From: Gloeobacter morelensis MG652769
Lineage (GTDB): Bacteria > Cyanobacteriota > Cyanobacteriia > Gloeobacterales > Gloeobacteraceae
Direction: 5' to 3'
Length of the DNA: 64,000 nt
NCBI RefSeq assembly: GCF_021018745.1
Contig: NZ_CP063845.1
Span: 2,418,001 to 2,482,000, forward strand
Part shown: positions 18,414 through 27,054 of the stretch, piece by piece
Numbering within the stretch: position 1 is the stretch's first letter
Layout of the letters: each line of letters starts with the position of its first letter
Notes under the pieces: generated by a model
Database searches by the model: none
What the model was told of the DNA's origin: nothing
The model's input: the letters and a program-made list of their open reading frames with translations, nothing else
Program-made: the position numbers and the translations under genes

Positions 18414-18526
18414 TAGCGATTTAAATTTAGCCTCGCCCAGCTGTCCACGTCAATATTTCAACCCAACCGCAAAGCAACGGGTGCTCCGAACAGGGCGAAG
18501 AGGGGGTCCGGCTTGAAAAGCGGCCC

Positions 18527-18551
18527 AAAAAAAGACCGGCCTGCGCCGGTC
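18527..18551 (-). terminator. intrinsic terminator downstream of phoX (distal)
   Basis: On the minus strand a 7-bp GC-rich stem (GACCGGC/GCCGGTC, 4-nt loop) is followed by seven T residues. It is the second of two terminators after phoX and separates it from the ars operon. Confidence 0.75.
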
Positions 18552-18602
18552 CACTGCATGTCCAATGTGAGATTGATTCTGATTCTCGGACATTATAGCG
18601 CC

Positions 18603-18631
18603 AAAAAAAGCCGGGGGCAGTAGCTCCCGGC
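18603..18631 (-). terminator. intrinsic terminator downstream of phoX (proximal)
   Basis: On the minus strand GCCGGG and CCCGGC form a stem, followed by seven T residues, 35 nt after the phoX stop codon. It is backed up by a second terminator at 18527-18551. Confidence 0.75.
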
Positions 18632-18665
18632 CTTCGTGATTCAATCGCAGTCGATCACAGTCTGC

Positions 18666-21182
18666 TTACGGCTTTCTGCGGATGGCCACCACCGAGGGGC
18701 GGGGCGGACCGAACTGCAGGCCGCTGCCGCCGTCGGCTGTGGGCAGGTTGCTCGGGAAGCTGCTGCCGCGCGGGATGGTGCGCGTCTGGTTAAAGAGGCC
18801 GCCTTTGAGATCGAGAATTTCGATATCGCGGGTGACCACCGAGGCTTCGGCGCCGCCGGCGTTCGGATCGCCGTTGATGGGCGAATCTTCGCCGGGGTGC
18901 TGCACAGCGACGATGAACGTGTCCCCTACGAAGGTTGGGCCGGTGCACTCGCAGCGGGGCGGGCCGTAGCCGAAGGGCACCACCTGTCCGGCTTCAGGGC
19001 CGCTCAGCGGGATGTAGAAGATCCAGTTGCAGCCGAACACGCCGGTCAGGGCGCTGGAGGTGCCGGTGTGGTCGATCGTATTGAACGCAGGCTGCAGGGG
19101 CTGGCCGTTGGCGCCGGTGGCGTAGCTCAGGCCGAGGCCGTTGTGGTTGCTGGTGGACATGTCGGTCACACCCCAGATGTTGCCGTCCTGGTCAAAGGCC
19201 AGGTTATCGACGTTGGCGTAACCCGCACCGCCCTCGGCGCCCGCCTCGCCCGACTGTTTGAAGTTTTCCCAGCGGAAGGTGACGCCGGTGCTGTCGGCGC
19301 TGCTTTCGACAATCTTGTACAGACCGCCAAAGCCCTGGGTGTCGTTGATGTCGGAGGTGTACTTGCCCACCACGAAGATGCGCGAATCGGGATAGCCGTC
19401 GGAACCCGGGGCGCCGTCGGTGTAGGCGATGAACACCTCGCGGGGATTGCGGGGGTTGACTTCGAGGTCTTCGGGGCGGGCGGTGGGGGTGGCACCCGCC
19501 AGGTTGGCCGCCGCGTAGCAGTCGCACAGCACCGCGCCCTGGGTGGTGTAGTAGTCCTTCAGGCGGGCGCGCTCGACGGTGCCGCCCTTGGTGATGTAGC
19601 TTTCGAGATCCGTCACTTCGGTGGCGGGGAGCACGTCGTAAAAGCCGCCGTCCACTGTGCCCCCGGCGATGCCGGCGCGGCTGGGAAGCCGCAACTTCGA
19701 AGCCACTTCTGCCGGGGTGATCCCTTTGCCGGCCGCTTCCCCTTCACCCAGCACCGTAGGTGCAATCGGGTTGACCGGGGCGGCGAGCACCAGCGGGATC
19801 CAGCGGCCGGTGCCGTCCGGGTTGTAGCGCGCCGCGTAGAGCGTGCCTTCTTCGAGCAGCTTGCTGTTGGCGTCGCGGTCGGCTAGATCGCGCACACGGC
19901 CCTTGCTCACAAATTTCCAGGTGTTGCCGCCGCGGCGGTCGTCGCCCATGTAGGCCACCAGTTTCTTGCCCACCTCGGCGCGGAAGGCGATGTTTTCGTG
20001 GCGGAAGCGGCCCAGCCAGGTGTGCTTGCGCGCCCGCCAGTTCGGGTCGGCCGGGTCGATTTCTACCATCCAGCCGTACTTCTCGCCCACCTGGCCGAAG
20101 TAGGTGCCGGTGGTGTAGTTGAGGTATTCCGTGTTCGTAAACGGATCGACAAACGTCGCCGGGTCGCCCACCAGATAGCCCAGCTGGGTGCCGTCCGGTT
20201 GGACCGCTTCATTGACCCCTACGAAGAAGGCACCGACGCCTGCCTGGAAATTTTCCTCAGCGGTGAGGATCGTTCCCCACGGGGTGTAGCCGCCGGAGCA
20301 GTTGAAGGCGGTGCCGATAATTTTGTTGCCCAGGCCGTCGGTGCTCAGGTTAAATACCTGGGTGGCCGCCGGGCCGGTGCCGATGAGGTAGTTATTGTCG
20401 CCATCCTGACCGAGGCTCACACCGCTCACCTCGCCTTTCCAGGAGGTGACGGCGCTGTAGGGGGTACCGTCGGCGCGCACATCGGTGCGAGTGGCGTTGA
20501 TGGCAAGTCCCGACAGCCCGTGATAGCGGCGGTTGGCGGAATCGGCCACCGGCGCGAAGCGGCCGGTGGTGCCCTTTTTGATGCGCACGACCGAACCGCC
20601 CTGGTTGTACTGGAATTCACCCCAGCGCACCAGCTGCGGCGCATCTTCGAGCGCGGCACCGGGGGCTTCGGGGGTGCCGCTCACCACCTGCGGATAGGAC
20701 GTGGCGATGCGCGGCGACGCGCCCGCCAGCGCCGAGGGGGCTTCGGGGGTAGCAAAGGAAATCGGGCTGGAGACGTACTCGTGGTTGACCCACAGATAGC
20801 CTTCCCGGTTGCCGTTGATGGGCCGGTAGGCCGTAAAGTCGCAGTTGTAGCCGAAATAGTCGGCGTTATTCGGAAATACCCGGTCGCCCCAGCGGACGAT
20901 CACGTAGCGCTCGAATTCGGGGGCGACCACCACATCGTCGAGGACCGTGTAGCTGGTCAGAGGCTGGCCGTAGTAGGCGGTTTTGCCGGCGGCGGGCAGA
21001 TAGCTTTTTTGCGTGGCATAAATCGGCAGCGCGTGCGGCAGGCGCACCGGGGTGAGCGGGCCGGTGCCCAAGAAGGAGCCGGGGCGGGCCGTCGCCTGGC
21101 CGGGGATCATCGAGCCCAGCAGGGCCGCACCACCGGTGACACCCAGAAACTTCAGCAGTTCTCTGCGGGAATATTCGGACAT
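18666..21182 (-). CDS. phoX: PhoX-type alkaline phosphatase (Tat-exported)
   Basis: 838 residues from ATG 21182. The N-terminus carries a twin-arginine signal (YSRRELLKFLGVTGGAALLG). The rest matches the PhoX/DUF839 beta-propeller family, with GYNCDFTAYRP, YLWVNHEYVSSP, GGYTPWGTILTAEENF and NVDNLAFDQDGNIWGVTDMS. PhoX enzymes use Ca and Fe to release phosphate from organic esters in the periplasm. A Pho-box-like pair lies 209-227 nt upstream, fitting induction by phosphate starvation. It neighbours the pst/ars island and a 5'-nucleotidase, making a phosphate-scavenging locus. Confidence 0.93.
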   Translation of the reverse strand: MSEYSRRELLKFLGVTGGAALLGSMIPGQATARPGSFLGTGPLTPVRLPHALPIYATQKSYLPAAGKTAYYGQPLTSYTVLDDVVVAPEFERYVIVRWGDRVFPNNADYFGYNCDFTAYRPINGNREGYLWVNHEYVSSPISFATPEAPSALAGASPRIATSYPQVVSGTPEAPGAALEDAPQLVRWGEFQYNQGGSVVRIKKGTTGRFAPVADSANRRYHGLSGLAINATRTDVRADGTPYSAVTSWKGEVSGVSLGQDGDNNYLIGTGPAATQVFNLSTDGLGNKIIGTAFNCSGGYTPWGTILTAEENFQAGVGAFFVGVNEAVQPDGTQLGYLVGDPATFVDPFTNTEYLNYTTGTYFGQVGEKYGWMVEIDPADPNWRARKHTWLGRFRHENIAFRAEVGKKLVAYMGDDRRGGNTWKFVSKGRVRDLADRDANSKLLEEGTLYAARYNPDGTGRWIPLVLAAPVNPIAPTVLGEGEAAGKGITPAEVASKLRLPSRAGIAGGTVDGGFYDVLPATEVTDLESYITKGGTVERARLKDYYTTQGAVLCDCYAAANLAGATPTARPEDLEVNPRNPREVFIAYTDGAPGSDGYPDSRIFVVGKYTSDINDTQGFGGLYKIVESSADSTGVTFRWENFKQSGEAGAEGGAGYANVDNLAFDQDGNIWGVTDMSTSNHNGLGLSYATGANGQPLQPAFNTIDHTGTSSALTGVFGCNWIFYIPLSGPEAGQVVPFGYGPPRCECTGPTFVGDTFIVAVQHPGEDSPINGDPNAGGAEASVVTRDIEILDLKGGLFNQTRTIPRGSSFPSNLPTADGGSGLQFGPPRPSVVAIRRKP

Positions 21183-21390
21183 TGTCATCCTCAAGAAGTA
21201 AAAACGGTGTAGCTAGACAGAAGGTGCACATCCGGCGAACAAAAACAACGGCCGGGCGGTCGCAGGACAAAAGTGGACATGACAACAGCACGGCCTCGCA
21301 GGCGGAACCGAGCGCGCACTGCCCGCCGGTTTGGTAGCAAAAGATGCAGCGCTACTCTAAGGCGGCAAGATTAAGGCTGGCACGCGTTCA

Positions 21391-21409
21391 AGGTTAATAA
21401 AAGATTAAT
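21391..21409 (-). promoter_or_regulatory. Pho-box-like direct repeat upstream of phoX
   Basis: The plus strand reads AGGTTAAT-aaa-AGATTAAT, two 8-nt units 11 nt apart (ATTAATCT-ttt-ATTAACCT on the phoX strand). A further AGATTAAG lies at 21368-21375. The pattern matches the SphR/PhoB repeat of cyanobacteria. Confidence 0.6.
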
Positions 21410-21463
21410 GATCGTGAGTACGGCTATCGTTATTAAAAGTTTGTCTTGCCAATCCACACAGCT

Positions 21464-21667
21464 ATGGATGAACTGCGCAGCCTCGATCAGATCGAACTGG
21501 ACAACCCCGGCTTCGGCCTATCGCGCCGCTACGACCGGGAAGGAGTGGAGTATGCTATTTTTTATCGCGCCGCGGTCGGCAGCAGTCGTCACGTTCACTG
21601 TCGCGACAAAAATCAAATCCAAGCCATCATCGACCGGTTGCGCGCCGCTCGGGAGCGTGGCGACTAG
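21464..21667 (+). CDS. small hypothetical protein
   Basis: 67 residues from ATG 21464: acidic at the start (MDELRSLDQIELD), basic at the end, with VEYAIFYRAA and HCRDKNQIQAIIDRLRAARE. It looks like a small soluble alpha/beta protein. It has no recognisable motif and no clear ribosome site. It ends in a 4-nt convergent overlap with a small membrane-protein gene. The function is not recognised. Confidence 0.5.
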   Translation: MDELRSLDQIELDNPGFGLSRRYDREGVEYAIFYRAAVGSSRHVHCRDKNQIQAIIDRLRAARERGD

Positions 21668-21858
21668 AGGGCAGCGCGGCCTTCTTTGATAGCAAGCCAG
21701 AAGACAATCGGCGTGGCGATCCCCGTGACCGCAAGGATAATCGCCGTGGTCGCGGTGCCAAGGCGCGGCACACCGGACGCCAGTTCGAACACCGAGCCGA
21801 CGGCGGCGATGGCCGTCACGCAGGAGATGCCAAGCAGGGCATAGGCTTTGATGTTCAC
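21664..21858 (-). CDS. small two-span membrane protein
   Basis: 64 residues from ATG 21858, with two hydrophobic helices (AYALLGISCVTAIAAVGSVFEL and AIILAVTGIATPIVFWLAI) and a short polar C-terminus. No family was recognised. It overlaps the 3' end of the opposing small gene by 4 nt. The amino-acid pattern is typical of genuine small integral membrane proteins in cyanobacteria. Confidence 0.55.
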   Translation of the reverse strand: MNIKAYALLGISCVTAIAAVGSVFELASGVPRLGTATTAIILAVTGIATPIVFWLAIKEGRAAL

Positions 21859-21940
21859 AGAGTGTGCCGGTCTTGAGGACTGTTTCCCAATGTATCAAAA
21901 GTTGGCGTTGTCCTTCGATCCGGCAGTCGGCGGTGGATTC

Positions 21941-21948
21941 CTTAACCT
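21941..21948 (+). promoter_or_regulatory. single Pho-box half-site upstream of the 5'-nucleotidase
   Basis: An exact CTTAACCT lies about 105 nt upstream of the 5'-nucleotidase start. The expected second and third repeats at an 11-nt period are degenerate (GTTGGTTT), so this is weak evidence for Pho control. Confidence 0.35.
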
Positions 21949-22053
21949 GGGGTTGGTTTAATTTTCATTTTTTTTTGATTCACTGACCCTGGGGTCGCTG
22001 CGCGCGAAAGCTTCCGTCCGCACGGCTTCCGGCACTTTTGATACGAGGAAAAT

Positions 22054-23862
22054 GTGGTGAGAGTTTATCGCTTAATTTGCGTGGGTCTGCTTGCGGCCGT
22101 GGTGCTTGGTACCGCTTCGCCGCTCCCCGCCGCACGCGCGGCCGATACTTTTGAATTGACGCTTCTGCACAACAACGACGGCGAATCGGCGCTTTTATCC
22201 TCGCCGGTGGAAATCGAAGAAGGGGGCGAGACCGTCGAGGTGGGTGGCGTCGCCCGCTTCGCCAGGGTCGTGCGCAAATTGCGCCGCGAAGGTTCCTCCT
22301 GCCCCGCCAAGGGGGTGCTGCTCATCTCCTCCGGCGACAACTTTCTGGCAGGTCCACAGTTCAACGCCAGCCTCGAAAAGGGTATTCCGTTCTACGACAC
22401 CCTCGCCCTGGATTTGTTGCGCTACGACGCCAGCGCCATCGGCAACCACGAATTCGATTTCGGGCCGGACACGCTGGCGGATTTCATCCGCGGCTTCAAA
22501 AATCCGCCCGCTTTTGTCACGGCCAACCTCGACTTCAGTGCCGAGCCGAAGCTCAATGCCCTGGTCAAGCGCGGGCGGATCTCCAAAAGCAGCGTTGTGA
22601 ACGTCTGCGGCCAGCGCTTCGGGATCGTGGGTGCTACGACGCCGTTGCTGGGATCTATCTCCAGCCCCCGCGACGTGAAGATTGACCCGGATGTGGTAGG
22701 TACGGTGCAGGCGGAAATTGATGTGCTGCTGGCCCAAGGCATCAACAAGATCATCTTCACCAGCCATCTGCAGAGCGTCGAGGAGGATCTGGCCCTGATT
22801 CCGCAACTGCAGGGCATCGATATCGCCATCGCCGGGGGCGGCGACGAACTGCTCGCCAATCCCGACACGCCGCTGTTGCCGGGCGACGCAGAACTGGTGG
22901 CCGGCTCCTATCCGCTCACCGCCGCCGACAAAGACGGCAAGTCGGTACCGATTATCACCACCACCGGCAGCTACCGCTATGTGGGCAAGCTGGTGGCTTC
23001 CTTCGATGCGGCGGGTAATGTCGTCAGCCTCGATGCCAACCGCAGCGGCCCGGTGCGCGTCATCGCCAAAAGCCGTAGCTTCCCTGACGGTGTGGTACCC
23101 GACCCGCTGGTGCAGGAACTGGTGACCAGACCGGTGCAGGCGGCGGTGGACGACCTGGCCGCCAACGTCATCGGACAGAGCGAAGTGGCCCTCGATGGCC
23201 TGCGCACCAACGTGCGCACGATCGAAACCAACCAAGGCAACCTGGTGGGCGATGCACTCTTGTGGCAAGCCAATCAGCTTGCGGCCGGTTTCGGTGCCCC
23301 GACGGCGGACGTGGCGCTGCAAAACGGCGGCGGCATGCGCGACGACGAAGTGGTTCCGCCCGGCAATATCACCGAGCTGAAGACCTTCGACATCCTGCCC
23401 TTCTCGAACTTTGTGTGCATCGTGCCCCAGATTTCAGCCGCCCAGTTCAAAGAAATCCTCGAAAACGCCGTCTCGCGCGTCGAATTGACCGACGGTCGCT
23501 TCGCGCAGATTGCCGGTTTCCGCTACACCTGGGATGCCACCGGCACCGCCCAGGTGATCGACGAGACCACCGGCCAAATCACCACCCCCGGCACCCGGGT
23601 CAAAGAAGTCGTGCTGGCAAACGGCACGGTGCTCGTCCAGAACGGCCAGGTGGTGGCGGGTGCCCCGGCCGTCAACATCGCCACGATCGACTTTCTGGCT
23701 AGAAATGGCGATCAGTACCCCTTCAACGGCGTCCCCTTCACCAACCTGGCGGTCTCCTACCAGCAGGCGCTACTGAACTACATCACCGGCAACCTGAGCG
23801 GTGTGGTGACCAGCAGCCAGTACCCCGAAGGCGGCAGCGGCCGGATCACCCGCCTCAACTAG
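22054..23862 (+). CDS. secreted 5'-nucleotidase / UshA-family metallophosphatase
   Basis: 602 residues. It starts at GTG 22054 or 22057, with GAGG upstream. The signal peptide is LLAAVVLGTASPLPAARA. The metallophosphatase domain has LLHNNDGES, GDNFLAGP and GNHEFDFG. The C-terminal 5'-nucleotidase domain has NQGNLVGDALLWQAN, QNGGGMRD and FSNFVCIVP. The enzyme would strip phosphate from nucleotides in the periplasm. The first motif differs from the usual HTNDxHG, so its specificity may be altered. It lies next to phoX and the pst cluster, and is followed by an intrinsic terminator. Confidence 0.9.
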   Translation: MVRVYRLICVGLLAAVVLGTASPLPAARAADTFELTLLHNNDGESALLSSPVEIEEGGETVEVGGVARFARVVRKLRREGSSCPAKGVLLISSGDNFLAGPQFNASLEKGIPFYDTLALDLLRYDASAIGNHEFDFGPDTLADFIRGFKNPPAFVTANLDFSAEPKLNALVKRGRISKSSVVNVCGQRFGIVGATTPLLGSISSPRDVKIDPDVVGTVQAEIDVLLAQGINKIIFTSHLQSVEEDLALIPQLQGIDIAIAGGGDELLANPDTPLLPGDAELVAGSYPLTAADKDGKSVPIITTTGSYRYVGKLVASFDAAGNVVSLDANRSGPVRVIAKSRSFPDGVVPDPLVQELVTRPVQAAVDDLAANVIGQSEVALDGLRTNVRTIETNQGNLVGDALLWQANQLAAGFGAPTADVALQNGGGMRDDEVVPPGNITELKTFDILPFSNFVCIVPQISAAQFKEILENAVSRVELTDGRFAQIAGFRYTWDATGTAQVIDETTGQITTPGTRVKEVVLANGTVLVQNGQVVAGAPAVNIATIDFLARNGDQYPFNGVPFTNLAVSYQQALLNYITGNLSGVVTSSQYPEGGSGRITRLN

Positions 23863-23891
23863 AGCGGGCAGCCCACCACTGGGTGAGATTG

Positions 23892-23918
23892 CAGGCCGCC
23901 TCCAGGCGGCCTGTTTTT
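23892..23918 (+). terminator. intrinsic terminator after the 5'-nucleotidase
   Basis: CAGGCCGCC at 23892-23900 pairs with GGCGGCCTG at 23905-23913 across a 4-nt loop, followed by TTTTT. It lies 30 nt past the stop codon, in the convergent gap before fghA. Confidence 0.85.
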
Positions 23919-23919
23919 G

Positions 23920-24768
23920 TTATCTGATCAGCACCTCGGCGTGGTGGCGCAGGTGATCGTCGATGAAGCTGGCGATGAAGTAGTAGCTGTGGTCGTAGCC
24001 TACCTGGCGGCGCAACAGCAGCGACTGGCCGGCGGCGGCGCAGGCCTGCTCGAAGGTGTCGATGCGCAGTTGCTCCTCCAGGTACGGATCTGCCATTCCC
24101 TGGTCGATCAGCATGGTCGGCTCGATGGTACCGAGCGCCACCAGGGCGCTTGCGTCGTAACTTTTCCAGCTCTCCTGGTCCACTCCCAGATAGCGCGGGA
24201 AAGCTTTTTGGCCCCACGGCGAGCGCGTCGGGGCAGCAATGGGAGCAAAGGCCGAGACCGAGCGGTAGCGCGTCGGGTTCTTGAAGGCACACACCAGCGC
24301 GCCGTGGCCCCCCATCGAGTGGCCGCTGATGCCGGTGCGCTCAGGATCCGCCGGAAAGTGGGCAGCGACGATCAAGGGCAATTCGCCGACCACGTAGCTG
24401 TACATGCGGTAGTGGCGGCTCCACGGCTCCTCGGTGGCATCGACATAAAAGCCCGCCCCGCTGCCGAAGTCCCATTCATCGTCCTCGCCGGGGATGCCGG
24501 TGTTGCGGGGGCTGGTGTCGGGGGCGATCAGCATCAGCCCGTGCTGGGCAGCGGCGCGCTGTGCTCCGGCTTTGACCATGAAGTTTTCTTCAGTACAGGT
24601 GAGGCCCGCCAGAAAGTACAGCACCGGCACCGGACCGGCCGCTGCCTGGGGTGGGGTAAACACCGAAAAGCGCATCGAGCCGTCGCAGGTCTCGGAGTGG
24701 TGCCGATAGAAGCCCACCGTCCCGCCGAAGCAGCGGTGGGAGGACAGTAATTCGGGTGCGTTGCGCAT
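23920..24768 (-). CDS. fghA: S-formylglutathione hydrolase
   Basis: 282 residues of the esterase D alpha/beta-hydrolase family. The nucleophile elbow is GHSMGGHGAL, with FLAGLTCTEENF and PDTSPRN around the oxyanion site, and late Asp and His (YDHSYYF). It hydrolyses S-formylglutathione to formate and glutathione, the second step of glutathione-dependent formaldehyde detoxification. It starts 1 nt after the stop of the dehydrogenase that makes its substrate, so the two genes form a tight operon. Confidence 0.95.
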   Translation of the reverse strand: MRNAPELLSSHRCFGGTVGFYRHHSETCDGSMRFSVFTPPQAAAGPVPVLYFLAGLTCTEENFMVKAGAQRAAAQHGLMLIAPDTSPRNTGIPGEDDEWDFGSGAGFYVDATEEPWSRHYRMYSYVVGELPLIVAAHFPADPERTGISGHSMGGHGALVCAFKNPTRYRSVSAFAPIAAPTRSPWGQKAFPRYLGVDQESWKSYDASALVALGTIEPTMLIDQGMADPYLEEQLRIDTFEQACAAAGQSLLLRRQVGYDHSYYFIASFIDDHLRHHAEVLIR

Positions 24769-24769
24769 A

Positions 24770-25879
24770 TTAAAAAGTCACCACGGTGCGGATGGATTTG
24801 CCCTCGTGCATCAGGTCGAACGCCTGGTTGATCTCGTTCAGCGGCAGGACATGGGTAATCAGATCGTCGATGTTGATCTTGCCTTCCATATACCAGTCGA
24901 CGATCTTGGGCACGTCGGTGCGCCCGCGCGCTCCCCCGAAGGCGGAGCCTTTCCAGACCCGGCCGGTCACTAGCTGGAACGGCCGGGTGCGGATTTCCTG
25001 ACCGGCGCCTGCCACGCCAATGATCACGCTCACCCCCCAGCCTTTGTGGCAGCACTCAAGGGCCTGGCGCATCACGTCGACATTGCCGATGCATTCAAAA
25101 CTGTAGTCGGCTCCGCCTTTGGTCAGTTCCACCAGGTAGGGCACCAGGTCGCCCTCGACTGCTTTGGGATTGACGAAGTGGGTCATACCGAATTTCTCGG
25201 CCAATACTTTTTTGGCCGGATTGGTATCGACTCCGATGATCTTGTCGGCTCCCACCATCCGGCAGCCCTGGATGACGTTGAGGCCGATGCCGCCCAGGCC
25301 AAAGACGACCACATTTGCGCCCGGTTCAACTTTGGCGGTGTAGATCACTGCACCGACGCCGGTGGTCACCCCGCAGCCGATGTAGCAGACTTTGTCGAAG
25401 GGGGCATCCTTGCGGATCTTTGCTACGGCGATCTCCGGCAGCACCGTGAAGTTCGAAAAGGTCGAGGTGCCCATGTAGTGGTAGAGCGGCTCACCACCGA
25501 GCGAGAAGCGGCTGGTGCCGTCGGGCATCACCCCCCGGCCCTGGGTGGCACGGATGGCCTGGCAGAGGTTGGTCTTGCGGCTCAGGCAGTACTCGCACTG
25601 GCGGCATTCGGGGGTGTACAGCGGAATGACGTGATCGCCCGGTTTGACGCTCGTCACCTCGGGGCCGACTTCCACCACCACACCGGCCCCCTCGTGGCCC
25701 AAAATCGCCGGAAAGAGTCCCTCCGGATCCGCGCCTGAGAGTGTGAAGGCGTCGGTGTGGCAGATGCCGGTCGCCTTGATTTCGACCAGCACCTCGCCGA
25801 CTTTGGGGCCTTCCAGTTCGACGCTTTCTATCCGCAAAGGCTTGCCGGCTTCCATTGCCACGGCCGCTTTTACCTGCAT
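24770..25879 (-). CDS. frmA: S-(hydroxymethyl)glutathione dehydrogenase (class III alcohol dehydrogenase)
   Basis: 369 residues, the normal length. The catalytic zinc site starts at [20 protein letters not shown] and the structural-zinc cysteines in [17 protein letters not shown] follow. The NAD-binding motif is [13 protein letters not shown]. It oxidises the formaldehyde-glutathione adduct to S-formylglutathione. fghA follows immediately, completing the pathway. Confidence 0.96.
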   Translation of the reverse strand: MQVKAAVAMEAGKPLRIESVELEGPKVGEVLVEIKATGICHTDAFTLSGADPEGLFPAILGHEGAGVVVEVGPEVTSVKPGDHVIPLYTPECRQCEYCLSRKTNLCQAIRATQGRGVMPDGTSRFSLGGEPLYHYMGTSTFSNFTVLPEIAVAKIRKDAPFDKVCYIGCGVTTGVGAVIYTAKVEPGANVVVFGLGGIGLNVIQGCRMVGADKIIGVDTNPAKKVLAEKFGMTHFVNPKAVEGDLVPYLVELTKGGADYSFECIGNVDVMRQALECCHKGWGVSVIIGVAGAGQEIRTRPFQLVTGRVWKGSAFGGARGRTDVPKIVDWYMEGKINIDDLITHVLPLNEINQAFDLMHEGKSIRTVVTF

Positions 25880-25985
25880 GCGCTGCTCCTTGCCTGTCCG
25901 TTTTGGCCACAGACAAGGCTAACGCACCGGGCGCAACGGTTCACCGGGCCGTTTATCAATCTGTACACGGGCCGGTCGCGGGCGG

Positions 25986-26915
25986 CTAAACGTAGACACC
26001 CCGCGAGGCTTTGAGCATGTGATAGGTGATCAGCAACTGCGAGATGGCGAGTGGATGGCTCTGCAGCGTTTCGCCGGTGGTGCCGGTCACCTTGCCCAGG
26101 TCCGCGGGGATATTGCACAGCTGCGAGCCGTTGGCCATCTCTTCGCAGAGCACATCCTGGAGTTCTTTGACCTGCTCGTCGGTGGCATGGCCGTCCACTT
26201 CGAGCACATCGACGGGCTTGCCCATGTCGCGGTCCAGTTCGATGCGCACCGCCGAGCGGGTGTGGGCGCCGCTGCGCTCGATGACATCCACGAAGTCCGG
26301 GTGGGGAATGGTGGGCCTCAGCACCAGCCGCACGTTGAGCTGGGTATCGGGGCCGTTCTGGCCCGGGTAGAAGCTCACCACCAGGTCCGCTGTGCTGCGC
26401 TGGGGCCGGATAAACTGCTCCGAGTCGGGTTCGCGCTTGGCCATCTCGCCCAGCACCTGCTCCTCGGTGTAGCCGCGCTTGGCGGTGTCGCGCCGGATTT
26501 TCCAGCGGGTACGCAGCGACTCCGGGGGAGCGAGGTAGGCTTTAACGTCGTAGCAATCGCGCATCCCCCGCGTCGAGAAGCCCAATAACCCCTCGACCAC
26601 TACAAAGTTGCGCGGTTTGATGTACTCGGGCGGATCGAAGGTGCCGGTTTTGTGGTTGTAGATGGGCTTTAAGATCGGCTGGCCGGTGCGCAGCAAAGCG
26701 AGGTGCTGCTGGATGATGTCGAGGTAGTTGCAGTCGGGGTGCAGGGCAGTGATCCCCAGTTCGGCGCGCTGCTTGCGGTCGTAGCGATGGTAGTCGTCGG
26801 TGCAGATGATCGTGACATTGTCGGGGCCGAGGAGCTGAGCGAGGCCTCGCGTCAGGGTGGTCTTGCCCGCCGCGCTGTCGCCGACGATGCCGAGAATGAT
26901 AGGACGCTGTGCCAT
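25986..26915 (-). CDS. phosphoribulokinase/uridine-kinase family protein
   Basis: 309 residues from ATG 26915, with a strong GGGGAGG ribosome site. The kinase P-loop is GDSAAGKTT. The PRK-type segments CTDDYHRYDRKQR and KPIYNHKTGTFDPPE closely follow Calvin-cycle PRK. The P-loop lacks the Cys (GCGKS) that forms the redox switch of cyanobacterial and plant PRK, while the Cys before TDDYH is kept. The last third also differs. It is probably a PRK paralogue without thioredoxin regulation; whether ribulose-5-phosphate is its substrate is uncertain. Confidence 0.75.
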   Translation of the reverse strand: MAQRPIILGIVGDSAAGKTTLTRGLAQLLGPDNVTIICTDDYHRYDRKQRAELGITALHPDCNYLDIIQQHLALLRTGQPILKPIYNHKTGTFDPPEYIKPRNFVVVEGLLGFSTRGMRDCYDVKAYLAPPESLRTRWKIRRDTAKRGYTEEQVLGEMAKREPDSEQFIRPQRSTADLVVSFYPGQNGPDTQLNVRLVLRPTIPHPDFVDVIERSGAHTRSAVRIELDRDMGKPVDVLEVDGHATDEQVKELQDVLCEEMANGSQLCNIPADLGKVTGTTGETLQSHPLAISQLLITYHMLKASRGVYV

Positions 26916-27054
26916 GGAACCTCCCCTGCTAAGGATAAGTAGTTTTGATTTTAGAACCCCCGTCACATATTTTTCCGTTGTAGGACGACGGACTTTTTGT
27001 CAGCCCGCCCCGGCAGCGGCTTGTAGACTGGTCTGAGAAATCCTGCCTATCGCC

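Noticed and set aside
18636-21212. Long plus-strand open frames opposite phoX (about 416 and 404 codons)
   Set aside because: They lie fully antisense to a well-supported phoX gene, are rich in Gly/Ala/Arg/Val and match nothing. High GC gives long antisense frames by chance.
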